Counted from the stretch's first letter, positions 42,824-53,960 are shown. The stretch: DNA of 64,000 nt from Bemisia tabaci (GCF_918797505.1 NC_092801.1:7936001-8000000), one strand, 5' to 3'. Translations and numbers: made by a program. The notes: a model not told the origin generated them from the sequence alone.

Positions 42824-43239
42824 GATGCGAGTGCTTTCAACGCGCTTTTGATGTATTTTCTTACGAAAAAGTTAGACGTGTGAAGACATTTACGAACGTT
42901 TCGATTGAAATGCGCAATTTACAGTATAGCTTTTGGAATACATCGGCATTTCACATTGGCACGCGCAAAATCGCTTGACGTAAGGACCTTTTTCACGTCG
43001 CAAACTGATCGCGGTGGATTCACGGCTCGTAAGATAGTATGTTGGCGTTTCTTATCCCACGTGCGTTAAAAATTCAGCATAGAGCTGAAAATTGTGCTCA
43101 CAGGAACTTTTTCCCTCTGTATTGAGATTTTCAGCAATATACTGAAGTTTGAACGGTTGTTGGCTAAAAAAACTCCAACATACTGTCTTTTGTACATCAG
43201 TTTTATTTTCCGAAGTATACCCGTCTCCATAATTTTCTA
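42824..43239. other. Unassigned sequence
   Basis: No gene or element ends recognised. Confidence 0.3.
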
Positions 43240-43404
43240 CAGTGGCAAGGCATGACAAATGATCGATTATCGACATTTCTCCATTTAAAGCTATGGTAAA
43301 GAATCGATTATTGAGGTGTTCGTTCCAAACACCCTGTGGATCGATCCTTTTCCATAGGTTTTAATGGCAGATCATTCGAAATACCGCAAAGCACGCCGCC
43401 ACTG
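43240..43404. mobile_element. Family C hAT MITE
   Basis: CAGTGGCAAGGCATGACAAA to GCACGCCGCCACTG, with aagaatcgattattgaggtg inside. No matching TSD. Confidence 0.75.
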
Positions 43405-43710
43405 ACTATTACACAACTTGTTAACTTGCTTTTTTGCTGTTATTTTTTTGGCATCCGCGATCTGATAAACGTTACCCCAGACGTTTTTTAGGGGCCCTTC
43501 TTCAATTCCATCACGGTTCGGGAATTTCGTCAGGACTTGAGGCATGAGATTAATGCACGATATTGCTTAAGTTTTACGCGTGCTTTACTACACATTCATG
43601 ATGTATCCTCATGCCCCTCAAAAAAATGGAACATAATCGGGGTGTAAAAACGATCATCGAAGGCACGAAAAGATTTCATGGCAGTGTTGCGTTTTGGAAT
43701 ATGTCTCTAT
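43405..43710. other. Unassigned sequence
   Basis: Nothing recognised between a C and an N element. Confidence 0.3.
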
Positions 43711-44584
43711 CAGGGCCGGATTAAGGGGGTGGCCACATGGGCCGCGGCCCATGGCGGCAAATCTAAGGGGCGGCAAAAATTTGAAATTTTTTAAAGTGTA
43801 GGTATAAAAAAAAATCGGACTTATAAAAACAAAATTACAAAAGAGAAAAGGCGACTAAATCTCTCATTTCCTGAGAGTATAGTGATTTCTAATTTTGTCG
43901 TCTCTTAGTGATACAAGAGACAGCACCCTCAATAAGTCGAGTTACGAGAGAAACCAAACACGCAATTTGGCCTAGAACGGCGCGACTTAGAGAGAAATGA
44001 TAACGAGGTTTTGAGATGAAAAGGAGAAGCCCTTGCCTCGGCGCGGCGATCGGCATGTAACACATATTAGCGCCTACAAGACTGCACGAATACTTCACGC
44101 ATTGCATCAAACACAGTGCGGTCATTGCGGTCGGCGTGAAACGCATAGCGCCTACAAGACTGCATGAATATACTCCACGCATTGCGCCAAACACAGTGTG
44201 ATCGCATAGCGCCCACAAGACTGCGTGAATACTTCACGCATTGCGTCCAACACGGTGCGGTGGCGGAAATTAAAATTATTAAACCACATTTATGTTTGTT
44301 TTTTCATAATTTTTTCGTTCTTTATAATGAATGGAAGGCCTTGTCCACACAGAGATAGGTTTACGGGACTTAACTTTCGCGCAAAGTTTCGTGAACTTTT
44401 GCTAGTAGTGTTGACAAGGCTTTCCCAAAAAATGTGTTCAACACGAGTGAATGCGGCTTATGCACCCCTCCCCCGCTCGCACGTTCATTAAATTTGATAG
44501 TTCTTATCGAGTTTCAAAACGAATGAGAAGGGGGTGGCAAAATATAGGCGACCCATGGGCGACAAGTAGGTGGATCCGGCCCTG
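43711..44584. mobile_element. Family N hAT element, copy 4
   Basis: CAGGGCCGGATTAAGGGGGT to GTGGATCCGGCCCTG, 874 bp. TSD gtctctat/atctctat (43703-43710, 44585-44592), 7 of 8. Three to four subrepeats at 44050-44260. Shorter than copies 1 and 3. Confidence 0.85.
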
Positions 44585-44592
44585 ATCTCTAT

Positions 44593-44700
44593 AGGTACCT
44601 GGAATTCATAGGTCAGAAGAACCCGCAACGGGTCCCTACAGACTGCATCGGGTCGGCTATGGGAACAACAACAACAGCAACAATAATTGCTCCAACAATT
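44593..44700 (+). mobile_element. Possible LINE 3' tail
   Basis: ggaattcataggtcagaaga, cagactgcatcgggtcggct and then an aac-repeat (aacaacaacaacagcaacaa) look like the end of an insect LINE. No coding part or TSD confirms it. Confidence 0.3.
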
Positions 44701-45773
44701 GAATCGGTTAATTACAAAAGGGCTCATGCGCCAAATTTAAGAATTCGAGAAAAATGGTAATAATCGTTTTCATTGACCTCTTATAAATACCAGAGCTCTG
44801 AAATATTACAGCGATGAATCAATTAATCACATCATTAATTAATCACATCATTAATTAATCTGCAATTTTAAATGGGTTGGCTCATTCAGTTTTTACTGGG
44901 TTTTCTTCCGTATTTTTATACCTGGCGCTTGATCCCTTTTGTAACTACCGATTCAATTGCTAACAATTTGTGGAAATAATTCAGTGTAGTAATGAAGGTA
45001 CAAGGGGATAGATTTTTGTTCTAATCTTTCCAACCTGTTTCTATTTGATCCCGCTAAACCGCTAAGAGAATCTTCTTGTTATATTTCTGTCAAAAGGCAT
45101 CAGTACACAATTAACTCAAAAAATACTTTGCTACTTTTTTTTATGCAAAACTTGGAATTTTTTAAGCCAATGCTGGGCCTCTAAGTTTCCGGAACAATTT
45201 TACAAATTTTTTCCATAACTAGAACATTCTCTGTTGAATATCAGTTGAAACACAACAAAACTAGAAGAAAAGAAACATAAAATAATAGAATTTGTAGGTA
45301 GAAACATAATCAACATTCCGATGACAACTTCAGTCAAAGAAACCAGGATCGTCATGTTTGACGATTTATAAAATAAAAATTCAAGGATTTCTGCAAAGGC
45401 AAAGTAAGTGGGATTACAACGTAAAGGAACACTTGATTATGCAGTCTCTCCGTTCAAAGCTATAAAATGCCACAATTAAGCTGCTCACCAGCTCACCCGA
45501 ATTAAAATATCGAACGTCAAACGTCGTCCGTGTTGTGCAAAAGCTGCAAAGGCTGTCTTTGGCACTGAAGCAATAACTGATATAGTGAGGTCAATTGCCA
45601 AATTGCTACATCAAATCAGTTTTAATCAAATAATGCTCCGGCAAAATTGCGAGATGGGGTGGAAAATTCAGAGATGCATGGACACATCCATGACTACTTT
45701 GTTAAACGGTTCTATGAGTATTTATTCAAAAGTCTCGTAAAAATGTTCCAACAAGAAAAGAGGACCTGCAATT
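44701..45773. other. Unassigned AT-rich sequence
   Basis: Contains a short tandem aatcacatcattaatt (44820-44855). No gene recognised. Confidence 0.35.
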
Positions 45774-45895
45774 GGACATATTTCTATCAAACGGAACTAT
45801 GTGCATTGTGACGTTAGCCCTGTAATGCATATATTCTTATGGGTCTCGGGGCTCATGTCTTAATGCACATAGTTCTGTTTGATAGAAATACGTCC
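45774..45895. mobile_element. Family E palindromic MITE, copy 3
   Basis: GGACATATTTCTATCAAACG and its inverse ending aaatacgtcc, 122 bp, with perfect 4 bp TSD aatt (45770-45773, 45896-45899). Confidence 0.85.
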
Positions 45896-47240
45896 AATTA
45901 AATCTGCTCATGCGCAAAATTCGACACGAAATAGAACAAAGAATTAATATTTTTTGGAGAAAAGTTTTTTTTTTTTTTTTTTTTTTAAATCGAATTTTAT
46001 TAAAACACTGACAATACTTCTACAAGAATATGTTTCAGTATATCTATCAAATGGGAAACTTAGGAGCTTTAAAATTGTTGAATATTTAGGCTGGAGTATA
46101 ATAAAGGGGCTCGGAGGACAAGGTCCATTCATGAGTGTATGGCAAGGAAAACCTGCCCATGTGTATATTCAACCTCATCTCCCTATCGGAATGGCAAATG
46201 ATCGAGATTGATTTTGACCCCTGAGAATCAGCCGCCATTACGGCGAACGACTTTGAGAACTTTTTGTACGACATTTTTTGAGTTTATTTCGGACAAATCC
46301 ATTAGTACCGACGTCAATTTGGCGAAATTTTACGTCTACACGCTCCAGTAATTCGCAAATGGAGTTCTTGAGAGTGTTTCTTTTTTCTGTGCATACATTT
46401 TCACGGTTGAGCAATACTCAGTTTTTCAAAAAGGTTTTTTTTAATGATAAAGAATCTAGGAATAATTTAGAGAGATTTCTATACTAACGTACGCCACGCG
46501 CTCCTTCCATTTTGGCCCCAACTTTAAGAGCTTTTTTTTGGGTGCAGAATGTGCCTGTATTTGCAAATAGAGGTACCGTCGTAAATCTGGAAAAATCCAC
46601 GTGTGAAAAGTTAGTAACACGAAAAATCTCTGTCTCTTCCCGGAATTTCATTTTATTGATTGAAGCGCTTACACTCTCGGTTTTAGCGGATCGAAAATAT
46701 TCGACCCCCCCCCCCCCCTTTAATTGTGATCTTTCACGAGGGCAGGGACCTTAATTCAATACCTTTTGCAAACAGACTTTTGACGAGTTGCGTTGAAAAA
46801 CATGATTTTAAGATTTCGACAGTGAAATTCTCTCTTGTATCCATTGATAATGGTTGCAAGCAGTCTAGTTTTTTATATTCGCGCCAATGGAAGGTGTAAA
46901 CTTTACAGTATAATCCAGACATGGTGTAGGCTAGACAGAGAAGCTTAGAATATAAAAAAGATTTTTCTGGGAACTGTATTTTTTGTTTGAAAATTTCAAT
47001 CTGCCAGGGTTCATATTCAATTTGACGGTGTCGGGCGTTTTTTGTTCCAAACTCTGCGTAGAATTTTTTTATAATGACTCCATTTCGAGGTTTTGTAGAA
47101 TTAAAACAATTAGGTTATCTTAGTAACTTCACTATCGTACTTTCACAGCATTATGCTATTGAAACAAATAGTCAAAATTATTAGGATGATTATGGTCAAG
47201 ACTGCAATTTTTAAGTCATTTTGATAAATCTATTCTGTAT
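45896..47240. other. Unassigned sequence
   Basis: T-run at 45966-45986, C-run near 46706. 46507-46542 (ttccattttggccccaactt) resembles a piece of foldback A. No gene recognised. Confidence 0.4.
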
Positions 47241-47383
47241 GAATGGAGTACATTTTGCAATTTGGAACTATAAATTCTGGCCCGGTTTAAAAACAACGTA
47301 TGTGCAATTAGCTTCCCTATGCACATAAGTGTTTTTTCAGATGAGCCAAAATTTATAGTTTCAAATTGCAAAATGCAGTCCAA
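47241..47383. mobile_element. Family R palindromic MITE, copy 1
   Basis: tggagtacattttgcaattt and the inverse caaattgcaaaatgcagtcc, with gtatgtgcaatta/ctatgcacataag in the centre. ~143 bp. Confidence 0.75.
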
Positions 47384-47696
47384 TATGTTAGCTCAGGTAA
47401 CCTCGTGAAAATCCTACCTCAAAAAACCTAACGTTGGGCGTGTCCACCTCCCCTTCCAAACCCTTCCTTCCCGCCTTTTTAAAAACAATGTATGGCACCA
47501 AAAATGAAGGTTTTAGTGGTTCCAGGAGGAAATGCTCGTCCGTAAATCTGACTGCGGTACTGCGGTTACGAGAGGACAAGAATTACCGTCCTTAAGAGTC
47601 AAAGAGTTGAGTGGTTTTTCACCTAAAAATAAAGGACGGCAGAATATCTGAAACTTCGCAAGTGGAGATTCGCATTTTTGCAGTTTCACCGAGGAT
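47384..47696. other. Unassigned spacer between R copies
   Basis: No gene or element ends recognised. Confidence 0.3.
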
Positions 47697-47840
47697 ATTT
47701 GGACTGAATTTTGCAATTTGGAACTATAAATGCTAACCCGGTCTAAAAGTAACGTATGTGCCATTATATTCCCTATGCACATAAGCGTTTTTTCTGAAGA
47801 GTCAGAATTTATAGTTGTCCAAATTGCAAAATGCAGTCCA
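47697..47840. mobile_element. Family R palindromic MITE, copy 2
   Basis: tggactgaattttgcaattt and inverse gcaaaatgcagtcca, ~144 bp, same orientation as copy 1, 310 bp apart. Confidence 0.75.
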
Positions 47841-47844
47841 TTTA

Positions 47845-48098
47845 GACCGCGTCTAGCAGAAAAGTACGAAGTCACATCAGCTTTCGCCACATTCAATTGG
47901 TCATTTTAATTTTTTACATGCAAACGGTTGTGCGGCTTTTTGTGCAATTTCAGTAATTTGTTTTTACAGTGCGCAGCAAATTCCTTAACATTTTCAAAGG
48001 AATCCGCACAAACGTCCTCTTGTAAAAAATCAAATTGTCCAGTTAAATTTGTCAATAGTTGATGTGACTTGGCTCATCTCTGCTAAACACAGCCCATT
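47845..48098. mobile_element. Family W element, copy 2
   Basis: accgcgtctagcagaaaagt, agtcacatcagctttcgcc at the left; agttgatgtgacttggctca and tctctgctaaacacagccc at the right. Inner acggttgtgcgg/ccgcacaaacgt pair. First unit of a W+Z tandem duplication. Confidence 0.7.
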
Positions 48099-48172
48099 TT
48101 GTCTCTACCTCTACGGTGCGGTGCAGTGGACGAAAGTTCGGGGCGGCCACGATGAAAATATGACACCGATAG
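48092..48172 (+). repeat. Segment Z, copy a (empty site of a B insertion)
   Basis: cattttgtctctacctctac, then ggtgcggtgcagtggacgaa and gttcggggcggccac. Copy b spans 49220-49238 and 49472-49533 and is interrupted by a B element, so this is its empty site. Confidence 0.7.
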
Positions 48173-48173
48173 A

Positions 48174-49220
48174 ACCGCGTTAAGCAGAAAGGAACCAAGC
48201 CACATCAGCTATTGCCAAATTTCAGTGTGCAATTTAATTTTTTACATGCAAACGGTTGTGCGGATTTTTCTGCAAATTTCATTGAACTTTTTGCATAGTA
48301 CGAAGCAAATTCCAAATTCCTCGAAATTTTCAAACGTATCCGCACAAACGTTCTCTTGTAACAAAAAATGGATTGCCCATTTTTGGCAACAGCTGATGTG
48401 GCTTAGAGTCCCTTTATACCCCGAATTAAGACTATCAGCTGGCCTGGGCTGGCCATGCTGTCACAAAAATGTGCACCCAAACGAACGATATTGAGGGATA
48501 AGGATAAGGGATCCTGCGATGTCTGTCATCCAAAAACAACAATATCAACAAAACTGATGCAATAAAAATAAAATGAGATTGGTTTGTGAATATTTTTTAA
48601 TCTATTTTCATTTTGGACCGATTAAAATTAGAGTACCTGTATAGGGAGAGTATGGACAGATCGGTTCATGGAGGGCTTAGGGCCCAAAAGTGCAGCCACC
48701 CTTCTGAGCAACTTCTAACACACAAAATTTCACTGCCAGCCTACAGATTTCAATTCTAACCAAGATGGCTAAGAATGTACATAAATGAGCGTTCTTTCGC
48801 AAAAATAAGTAAATTTATGCAAAAAGTAAGCCAAATACATGCTTTCTAAACTACGGTTCATAACAATTGTATTTGTAAATCGCTCTGGACATTCGAAATT
48901 CATACGTTGGCTGCTCTTTTGGGCCCTAACTTTATTCGCGGAGGCATCGGTGAAGGCCTGATGGACTTTCGGAGTTTCAGATCCGTCCATACTCATAGCA
49001 ATTTACTCTTGATAAACCAAAATTAGGTAATATTTTCATTATTTTTGTACACATTCGAGCCACCGCCATCTTGGTGCACTCTTTTGTGACTCCATGAGCG
49101 AGAACCAATCAGAATTGGATTTTTTTAGGCCACTTTCAGTCAAACTAAAAGTTAGTTGTCGTAACTCAGGGTATAAAGGGACTCTGATGTGGCTTGGTTC
49201 CTCTCTGCTGAACGCGGTCC
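48174..49220. mobile_element. Family W element, copy 3, interrupted
   Basis: aaccgcgttaagcagaaagg at the left and cttggttcctctctgctgaa cgcggtcc at the right. A 781 bp element with a 10 bp TSD interrupts the right arm. Removed, the copy is ~266 bp like copy 2. Confidence 0.75.
48405..49185. mobile_element. 781 bp DNA element with 10 bp TSD (possibly Mutator-like)
   Basis: Ends agagtccctttataccccga and the inverse tcagggtataaagggactct, ~28 bp TIR. Perfect 10 bp TSD gatgtggctt at 48395-48404 and 49186-49195. Long 9-10 bp TSDs suggest Mutator-like elements, but no transposase is present. Confidence 0.8.
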
Positions 49221-49238
49221 ATTTTGTCTCTGCCGACG

Positions 49239-49471
49239 CACAGTGGATCGACTCGATTAGAGAGGTCGGACATGAAATTTTTGACTTAAACTGCAAATTT
49301 TGATGTTTATTTCGTCACATTTTACATTTCAAGGGGTGTTTGCAGAAGAAAATTTCACGAGAAAACCAATGAAACCACTTTCAGAACCTCAAAATTTTGT
49401 ATAAACGGAGTTATAAGCTTTTAAAGTTTCCAAATTTCGTCCGACCTCTCCCATTGACTCGATCCATAGTG
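49239..49471. mobile_element. Family B Transib-like MITE in segment Z
   Basis: CACAGTGGATCGACTCGA at the left, right heptamer catagtg. Perfect TSD cgacg at 49234-49238 and 49472-49476. 233 bp, opposite orientation to most copies. The paralogous empty site is at ~48108-48116. Confidence 0.88.
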
Positions 49472-49742
49472 CGACGGTGCTGTGCGGTGGACGAAAGTTC
49501 GGGGCGGCCCCGATGAAAATATGGCACCAATTGTCGATAGCGTGGAATCGTTCCAGGACCGGTTTCTGGTCACTCCTCGTCAGCCTCGCTCGTTTCTCGA
49601 TCGGATGACTCCGGAATACTGATTTTTGAAAATGAAGAAAACACTCGTCGCCTAGCCTGACTCCACGCGCAGATTCCGCCACTGGACGATTTCATCTCTG
49701 CACCCGGCTTCTCTACCGTATCCCCCGTTAGGAGTCCTGCAC
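49472..49742. other. Rest of segment Z copy b and unassigned sequence
   Basis: Z copy b continues to ~49533 (gtggacgaaagttcggggcg); the remainder is unrecognised. Confidence 0.45.
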
Positions 49743-49851
49743 ATCCGAAGATAATACAGTTAAAAGACCCCGCACGTGATAGCTAAAACGTAACGCTCAA
49801 ATTTTCGAAATCGAGTCTCTTCAAAATTCAAATGATCCCTTTTTTTATGCG

Positions 49852-50286
49852 CAGTGTTCGGAACTCACAGGCGCCAACGCGCCAAATGCGCCTAAAAAAT
49901 CGGCCATGGCGCCTAAAAAATGAAGGCTCTGCGCCAACGTGGCCCCTATAAATTGCCCCCCGAAAATCTGGAATTTCATAGGAAGTCACATAAAGAAAGA
50001 AAAACAAATCTATTTGAATTATAAAAAATGCAAAATTTTCAGCACTACAAGTGAAAGCTTTTTCTATTCTTCACGATTTCATTCTTAGTGATTTTGTCTT
50101 ACCCAAGTTACAGCGACTTACTAGTTCTGTTATACGAAAACACCTTGCTCCTAACTTTTCACTGAATGCGTCGTTATGTGTAGGCAAAAAGTCAATTTGG
50201 CCCCTAAAAAATCTTCAATGGCGCCTAACAATCGGGCTTTATGCGCCACATGGCTCCTAAAACTCAAAGGTGAGTTTCGAACACTG
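49852..50286. mobile_element. Family S hAT element, copy 1
   Basis: CAGTGTTCGGAACTCAC to GTGAGTTTCGAACACTG. The subterminal sequence has gcgcc-rich words (gcgccaacgcgccaaatgcg, atggcgcctaa). Flanking 8-mers tttatgcg and accctgta differ; the right flank equals the TSD of copy 3, indicating recombination between copies. Confidence 0.75.
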
Positions 50287-50393
50287 ACCCTGTATAAACA
50301 CCGGATCCGAATTCCTTCCCTCGATTTTGAACTGTGTTATGTGCTGGTTACACGCTCAAATTCCCATCAAATTCCGATCAAATGGTGACTGGT

Positions 50394-50678
50394 CAAATCT
50401 ATTTGAATTATAAAAAATGCAAAATGTTCAGCACTACAAGTGAAAGCTTTTTCTATTCTTCACGATTTCATTCTTAGTGATTTTGTCTTACCCAAGTTAC
50501 AGCGACTTACTAGTTCTGTTATACGAAAACATCTTGCGCTCCTAACTTTTCACTAAATGCGTCGTTATGTGTAGGCAAAAAGTCACTTTGGCCCCTAAAA
50601 AATCTTCAATGGCGCCTAAAAATCAGGCTTCATGCGCCACATGGCTCCTAAAACTCAAAGGTGAGTTTCGAACCCTGA
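50394..50678. mobile_element. Family S partial copy 2
   Basis: Starts internally (tcaaatctatttgaattata) and ends gtgagtttcgaaccctg. Its left third is missing. Confidence 0.7.
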
Positions 50679-50940
50679 TCCAAAGAAAATACAGTTAAAA
50701 GACCCCGCACGTGATAACTAAAACGTAACGCTCAAATTTTCAAAATCGAGTCTCTTAAAAATTCAAATGATCCCTTTTCTTATGAGATCACTGTAATAGC
50801 TAAAACAGCAAAATTCATCTTATTTAAGCTGAAGGGGGAAAACGCTAAGAAATGGTAAACGGTGGTAAAACGGAAATTCACGATCGCGATAAACGACCGA
50901 CAAAATCACTACTTACCACGATCATTGGTACTTGGAAAGT

Positions 50941-51210
50941 GCCAGCGGGCTGATTGTTGAAATTGATAGACAAAACGATAGACAAAGAAGACATGAGGAG
51001 TATGGAGCGATCCAATTGGTTGAAATGGGTGGTACTTATAGACTAAGGGAGAAAATGATGGAGTAACTATCGGGTTTCTCGAAGGTTGCCGTTAGTTAGT
51101 CTATTATATCTACCTTCTGAACCTGCTTTCACCCTTAGAATTCCTTTATATCCCTTTTTGTCTTTTTTTTTCTATAGCTTTGTCCATCAATTTCAACACT
51201 CAGCCCGCTG
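50941..51210. mobile_element. Family P palindromic element, complete copy
   Basis: ccagcgggctgattgttgaa and the inverse ttcaacactcagcccgctgg, with atagacaaaacgatagacaa/tgtctttttt-type inner arms. ~270 bp. Confidence 0.75.
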
Positions 51211-51576
51211 GCTTGGCTCTGTGTTTACAGTTTTTTTCCGAAGCTGGAAAAAAAAGGATCAACTGCTCTCAAAGAGCCGAGATCTACCATCCGGAGAGGC
51301 GGGGGGGGGGGGGGCTAGGTATTTGGGGCAGCTATGAAATAAACGATCGGACGCCGAGGAATTGAAATTCTTCTTCGCAAAACCGTCGATTGAGCAACCG
51401 TCAACCGCTTCGAAGTTCAGCTACAATTTAACCTCTTCAATTTTCCCCCGCTCTCCCGGTCGGCCGACCTGCCACGGCCATTCGCTGCACATTGTCGCCG
51501 TCACACCGATGCCATGTTTTCTTGACGAATTTCAGTCCGCGAGAGTTAGAAAATATTTCCCCAATATTGGGCAATG
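51211..51576. other. Unassigned sequence
   Basis: G-run at 51300-51314. No gene recognised. Confidence 0.3.
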
Positions 51577-52060
51577 TTATGCGATCCATCACTGAAAAAA
51601 AATATCGGGGCATTTACTAAGAAAATGGTAAAATTACCAAGAATTCAGGGTTCTATTTGATCCCAGTTTTTTTTTTTGGTAAAATTACCATTTATGGAAT
51701 TGGTGATTTTACCGAGAAATCTCAGTAAAATTATTGAACTTTCTCGGTAATTCTACTGGATCTTGGTAAAAACGCCAATATTTTTTATCGACTGTGGTAG
51801 AATTACCGAGATAAAATGGCAAAGTTACCGGGAATTGATTACCAATAAAAGTGGTGATCTTACCTGAAAAAACAGTAAAAATACCGGTTTTTAGGTAAAT
51901 GTACAGTCTTGGTAAAATTACCAATAATTGGTAAAAAAAAGTAAGATGGTAAAGGTCCCAACGGACCTTGGTAAAAACGCCGAGAATTTTTTTTCAGTGA
52001 TCGATAGGCCTGTGATTCAAGCTTATGAAAAAGGATCGATAAACAGGGCGTTAGCAACGA
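51577..52060. mobile_element. Family C relic split by G copy 4
   Basis: tatgcgatccat before and atcgataggcctgtgattca, gaaaaaggatcgataaacag after G match a C interior. Both C ends are lost. Confidence 0.5.
51590..51999. mobile_element. Family G palindromic MITE, copy 4
   Basis: CACTGAAAAAAAATATCGGG to TTTTTTTTCAGTG, 410 bp. No long direct duplication flanks this copy. Confidence 0.85.
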
Positions 52061-52094
52061 TTTTGAAACATTTGAAAAAAAAGTTCACAATTTT

Positions 52095-52167
52095 TGCGGT
52101 AAATTTGATTTTTACTAGAGGAAATGTGGCAACGTCTGAGGGCTCATAGGGCATTCTTCCTAGCGTC
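52095..52167. mobile_element. Family D right-end fragment
   Basis: gaggaaatgtggcaacgtct and catagggcattcttcctagc match a degraded D right end. Confidence 0.5.
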
Positions 52168-52542
52168 TCTTTATACTGTAAATGAGAGTAAAGACAATGC
52201 ATCCATTTCTGATTGGCTCCCGTATTTTAGACCTTCAAAGTGTCATACAAACAGGAATGAAGATTACATTTCCACCAACTACAAAGATTATAAACTGGAA
52301 TGGACCGCGGAATAGGGGATACGGCAAGGAACAAATGGGACGAGAGGGAACAGAGAGAGGAATTCGGGAATGAGTAGATCAAAGATCACAAAAAACGTCC
52401 GTTTTGTGTAATCTTTAATCCCGTTTGTGACATCCATAAGCCACGTTGTCTCAACTCTCTCTATAAAGAGACTCTAGTTCTTCCTCAACACGGCAGGATA
52501 ATCACGCTTCTGGTTACGTCTACCAGATTTGAAGTATTAAAA
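52168..52542. other. Unassigned sequence with a dispersed repeat
   Basis: 52420-52480 matches 9969-10032. The rest is unassigned. cacggcagg near 52490 may be a D end remnant. Confidence 0.4.
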
Positions 52543-52765
52543 CACTGGGGAAAAAAACACATTGGATCTAGAGTCCAGACTCTTGAAAACATTGAAAAGA
52601 AAAAATACTATTGATTTAATCAGATTCAAGTTTAAATCAAAAGGAAATCCGCTCAAATTAAGAGGCTTTAAATCTTAAATCTGATTGAATCAAGAGTATA
52701 CTTTTTCTTGTCGATATTTTTAAGAGTCTGGACTCTAGATCCAATGTGGTTGTTTTTTTCAAGTG
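52543..52765. mobile_element. Family F palindromic MITE, copy 5
   Basis: CACTGGGGAAAAAAACACAT to a degraded tttttttcaagtg; small deletion in the centre. Confidence 0.8.
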
Positions 52766-53017
52766 AATACATTTGTCACATTAGGTGACCTTCCTTGACC
52801 ACTCTAATGTGACAACGCCGACTGAAGCTCCCAATCTCATTCCTGCAAATTCAGTCCTTCGATTTGTTTTTAATTGAATCTTCCACTTCGTACCCATGTT
52901 TCTCGCATATTCTCTCCCCGCAATGCCTTCCCGCCATTGCCGTCCAGATCTCAGGCCATTGATGTCTCCGGTTCCCCTTCTCTCAGCAATGCTCCTGCCT
53001 CGTTTCAGTGGATTGTG

Positions 53018-53090
53018 TTTGATTCATCAAACAGGTGAGACTGTATCGACATCGGTTGGTTCAACGTGATTGTAAACATAGCCTCAAAAG
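53018..53090. mobile_element. Family N fragment
   Basis: gtttgattcatcaaacaggt, atcgacatcggttggttcaa and gcctcaaaagtcaat match N near 18610-18690. The X element interrupts it. Confidence 0.6.
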
Positions 53091-53641
53091 TCAATGGACC
53101 ACTAGACAAGGTACGAATTTAAGCAATTTGATACATGTTTCTTCACCAAAATTTCACGTAGAACACGATTCACACAACGAAAATTACTGAAACCAACTCA
53201 CAACAAAGATATTAAAGTTTTTATTTCAGATTGGCTACAAGAAATTCGAACTGCCCGCTCACAAGAAACTCAAAGTTCTACGCGAGTCTAATCGCGCACT
53301 ACAACGGTTTCCTCTCAATCGAGCAATGTTCATTTTCCACCATGTGTTGTTCAAACGATAAGCAATTTGCTACAGCTGAGCCAAAGCGTCAAGATTGAGG
53401 TTGCCAGATTTTTATATCGCAGAAACTGTCATGATAACGTTTAGCGCGCGATGTGAATCATGTAGAGCAGTGAGTTTTCATGAGCGGGTGGTTTGAATTC
53501 ACGCATCAAGAATCATCAAATATCTTCGTAAGGAGTTAATTTCGGTAATTTTCTTTGTGCGCATCGTGTTCTACGTAAAATTTTAGTCAAGAAACATGTA
53601 TCAGAATGCTGAAATTCGTACCTTGTCTAGTGGTCCATTGA
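53091..53641. mobile_element. Family X foldback element
   Basis: tcaatggaccactagacaag and the inverse cttgtctagtggtccattga, with further inverted matches (atacatgtttctt, cgtagaacacgat). ~550 bp, inserted in an N fragment. Confidence 0.7.
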
Positions 53642-53660
53642 GCAATCTAAGGAAACCGTA

Positions 53661-53817
53661 GTAAAAGTGAATCGACCTGACGTCAGGCTACGTTTCATAA
53701 ACTAAACTACCCTGAGTCAGACTGATTCAGGCTGTCATCAATCTGACATCAGCCTGAATCAGTCAGACTCAGGGTAGTTCATGAAACATAGTCTGACGTC
53801 AGGCGACTCACTTTTAC
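53661..53817. mobile_element. Family Y palindromic MITE
   Basis: gtaaaagtgaatcgacctga and the inverse agtctgacgtcaggcgactcacttttac, ~157 bp near-perfect palindrome containing cctgacgtcagg-like and gactgattcaggct/agcctgaatcagtc pairs. Confidence 0.75.
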
Positions 53818-53845
53818 AACGGTGCGAGCTTTTTGCGGTAGATTT

Positions 53846-53960
53846 TTCATGGTAAAATATCGAATATTAAGGTGTTCGTTGCGAACACCCTGTTTAACCA
53901 TATTTTTCCATAGGTTTAGAAGGTAGATCAATCGATATGTCGCAAAACACGCCACGCCAC
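53846..53960. mobile_element. Family C fragment, left end lost
   Basis: aaggtgttcgttgcgaacac and taggtttagaaggtagatca; ends cacgccacgccac at 53960 just short of CTG. Confidence 0.6.

Larger units (their letters stand above)
49743..50784. repeat. Rearranged S locus between ~106 bp direct repeats (U)
   Basis: U1 (49743-49849) and U2 (50680-50784) share aatacagttaaaagaccccg and cacgtgat-agctaaaacg sequence. Between them lie S copy 1, a 107 bp segment V (50287-50393) and a partial S copy. V also follows S copy 3 (56347-56452). The order U-S-V-S-U cannot come from one insertion. Confidence 0.7.
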
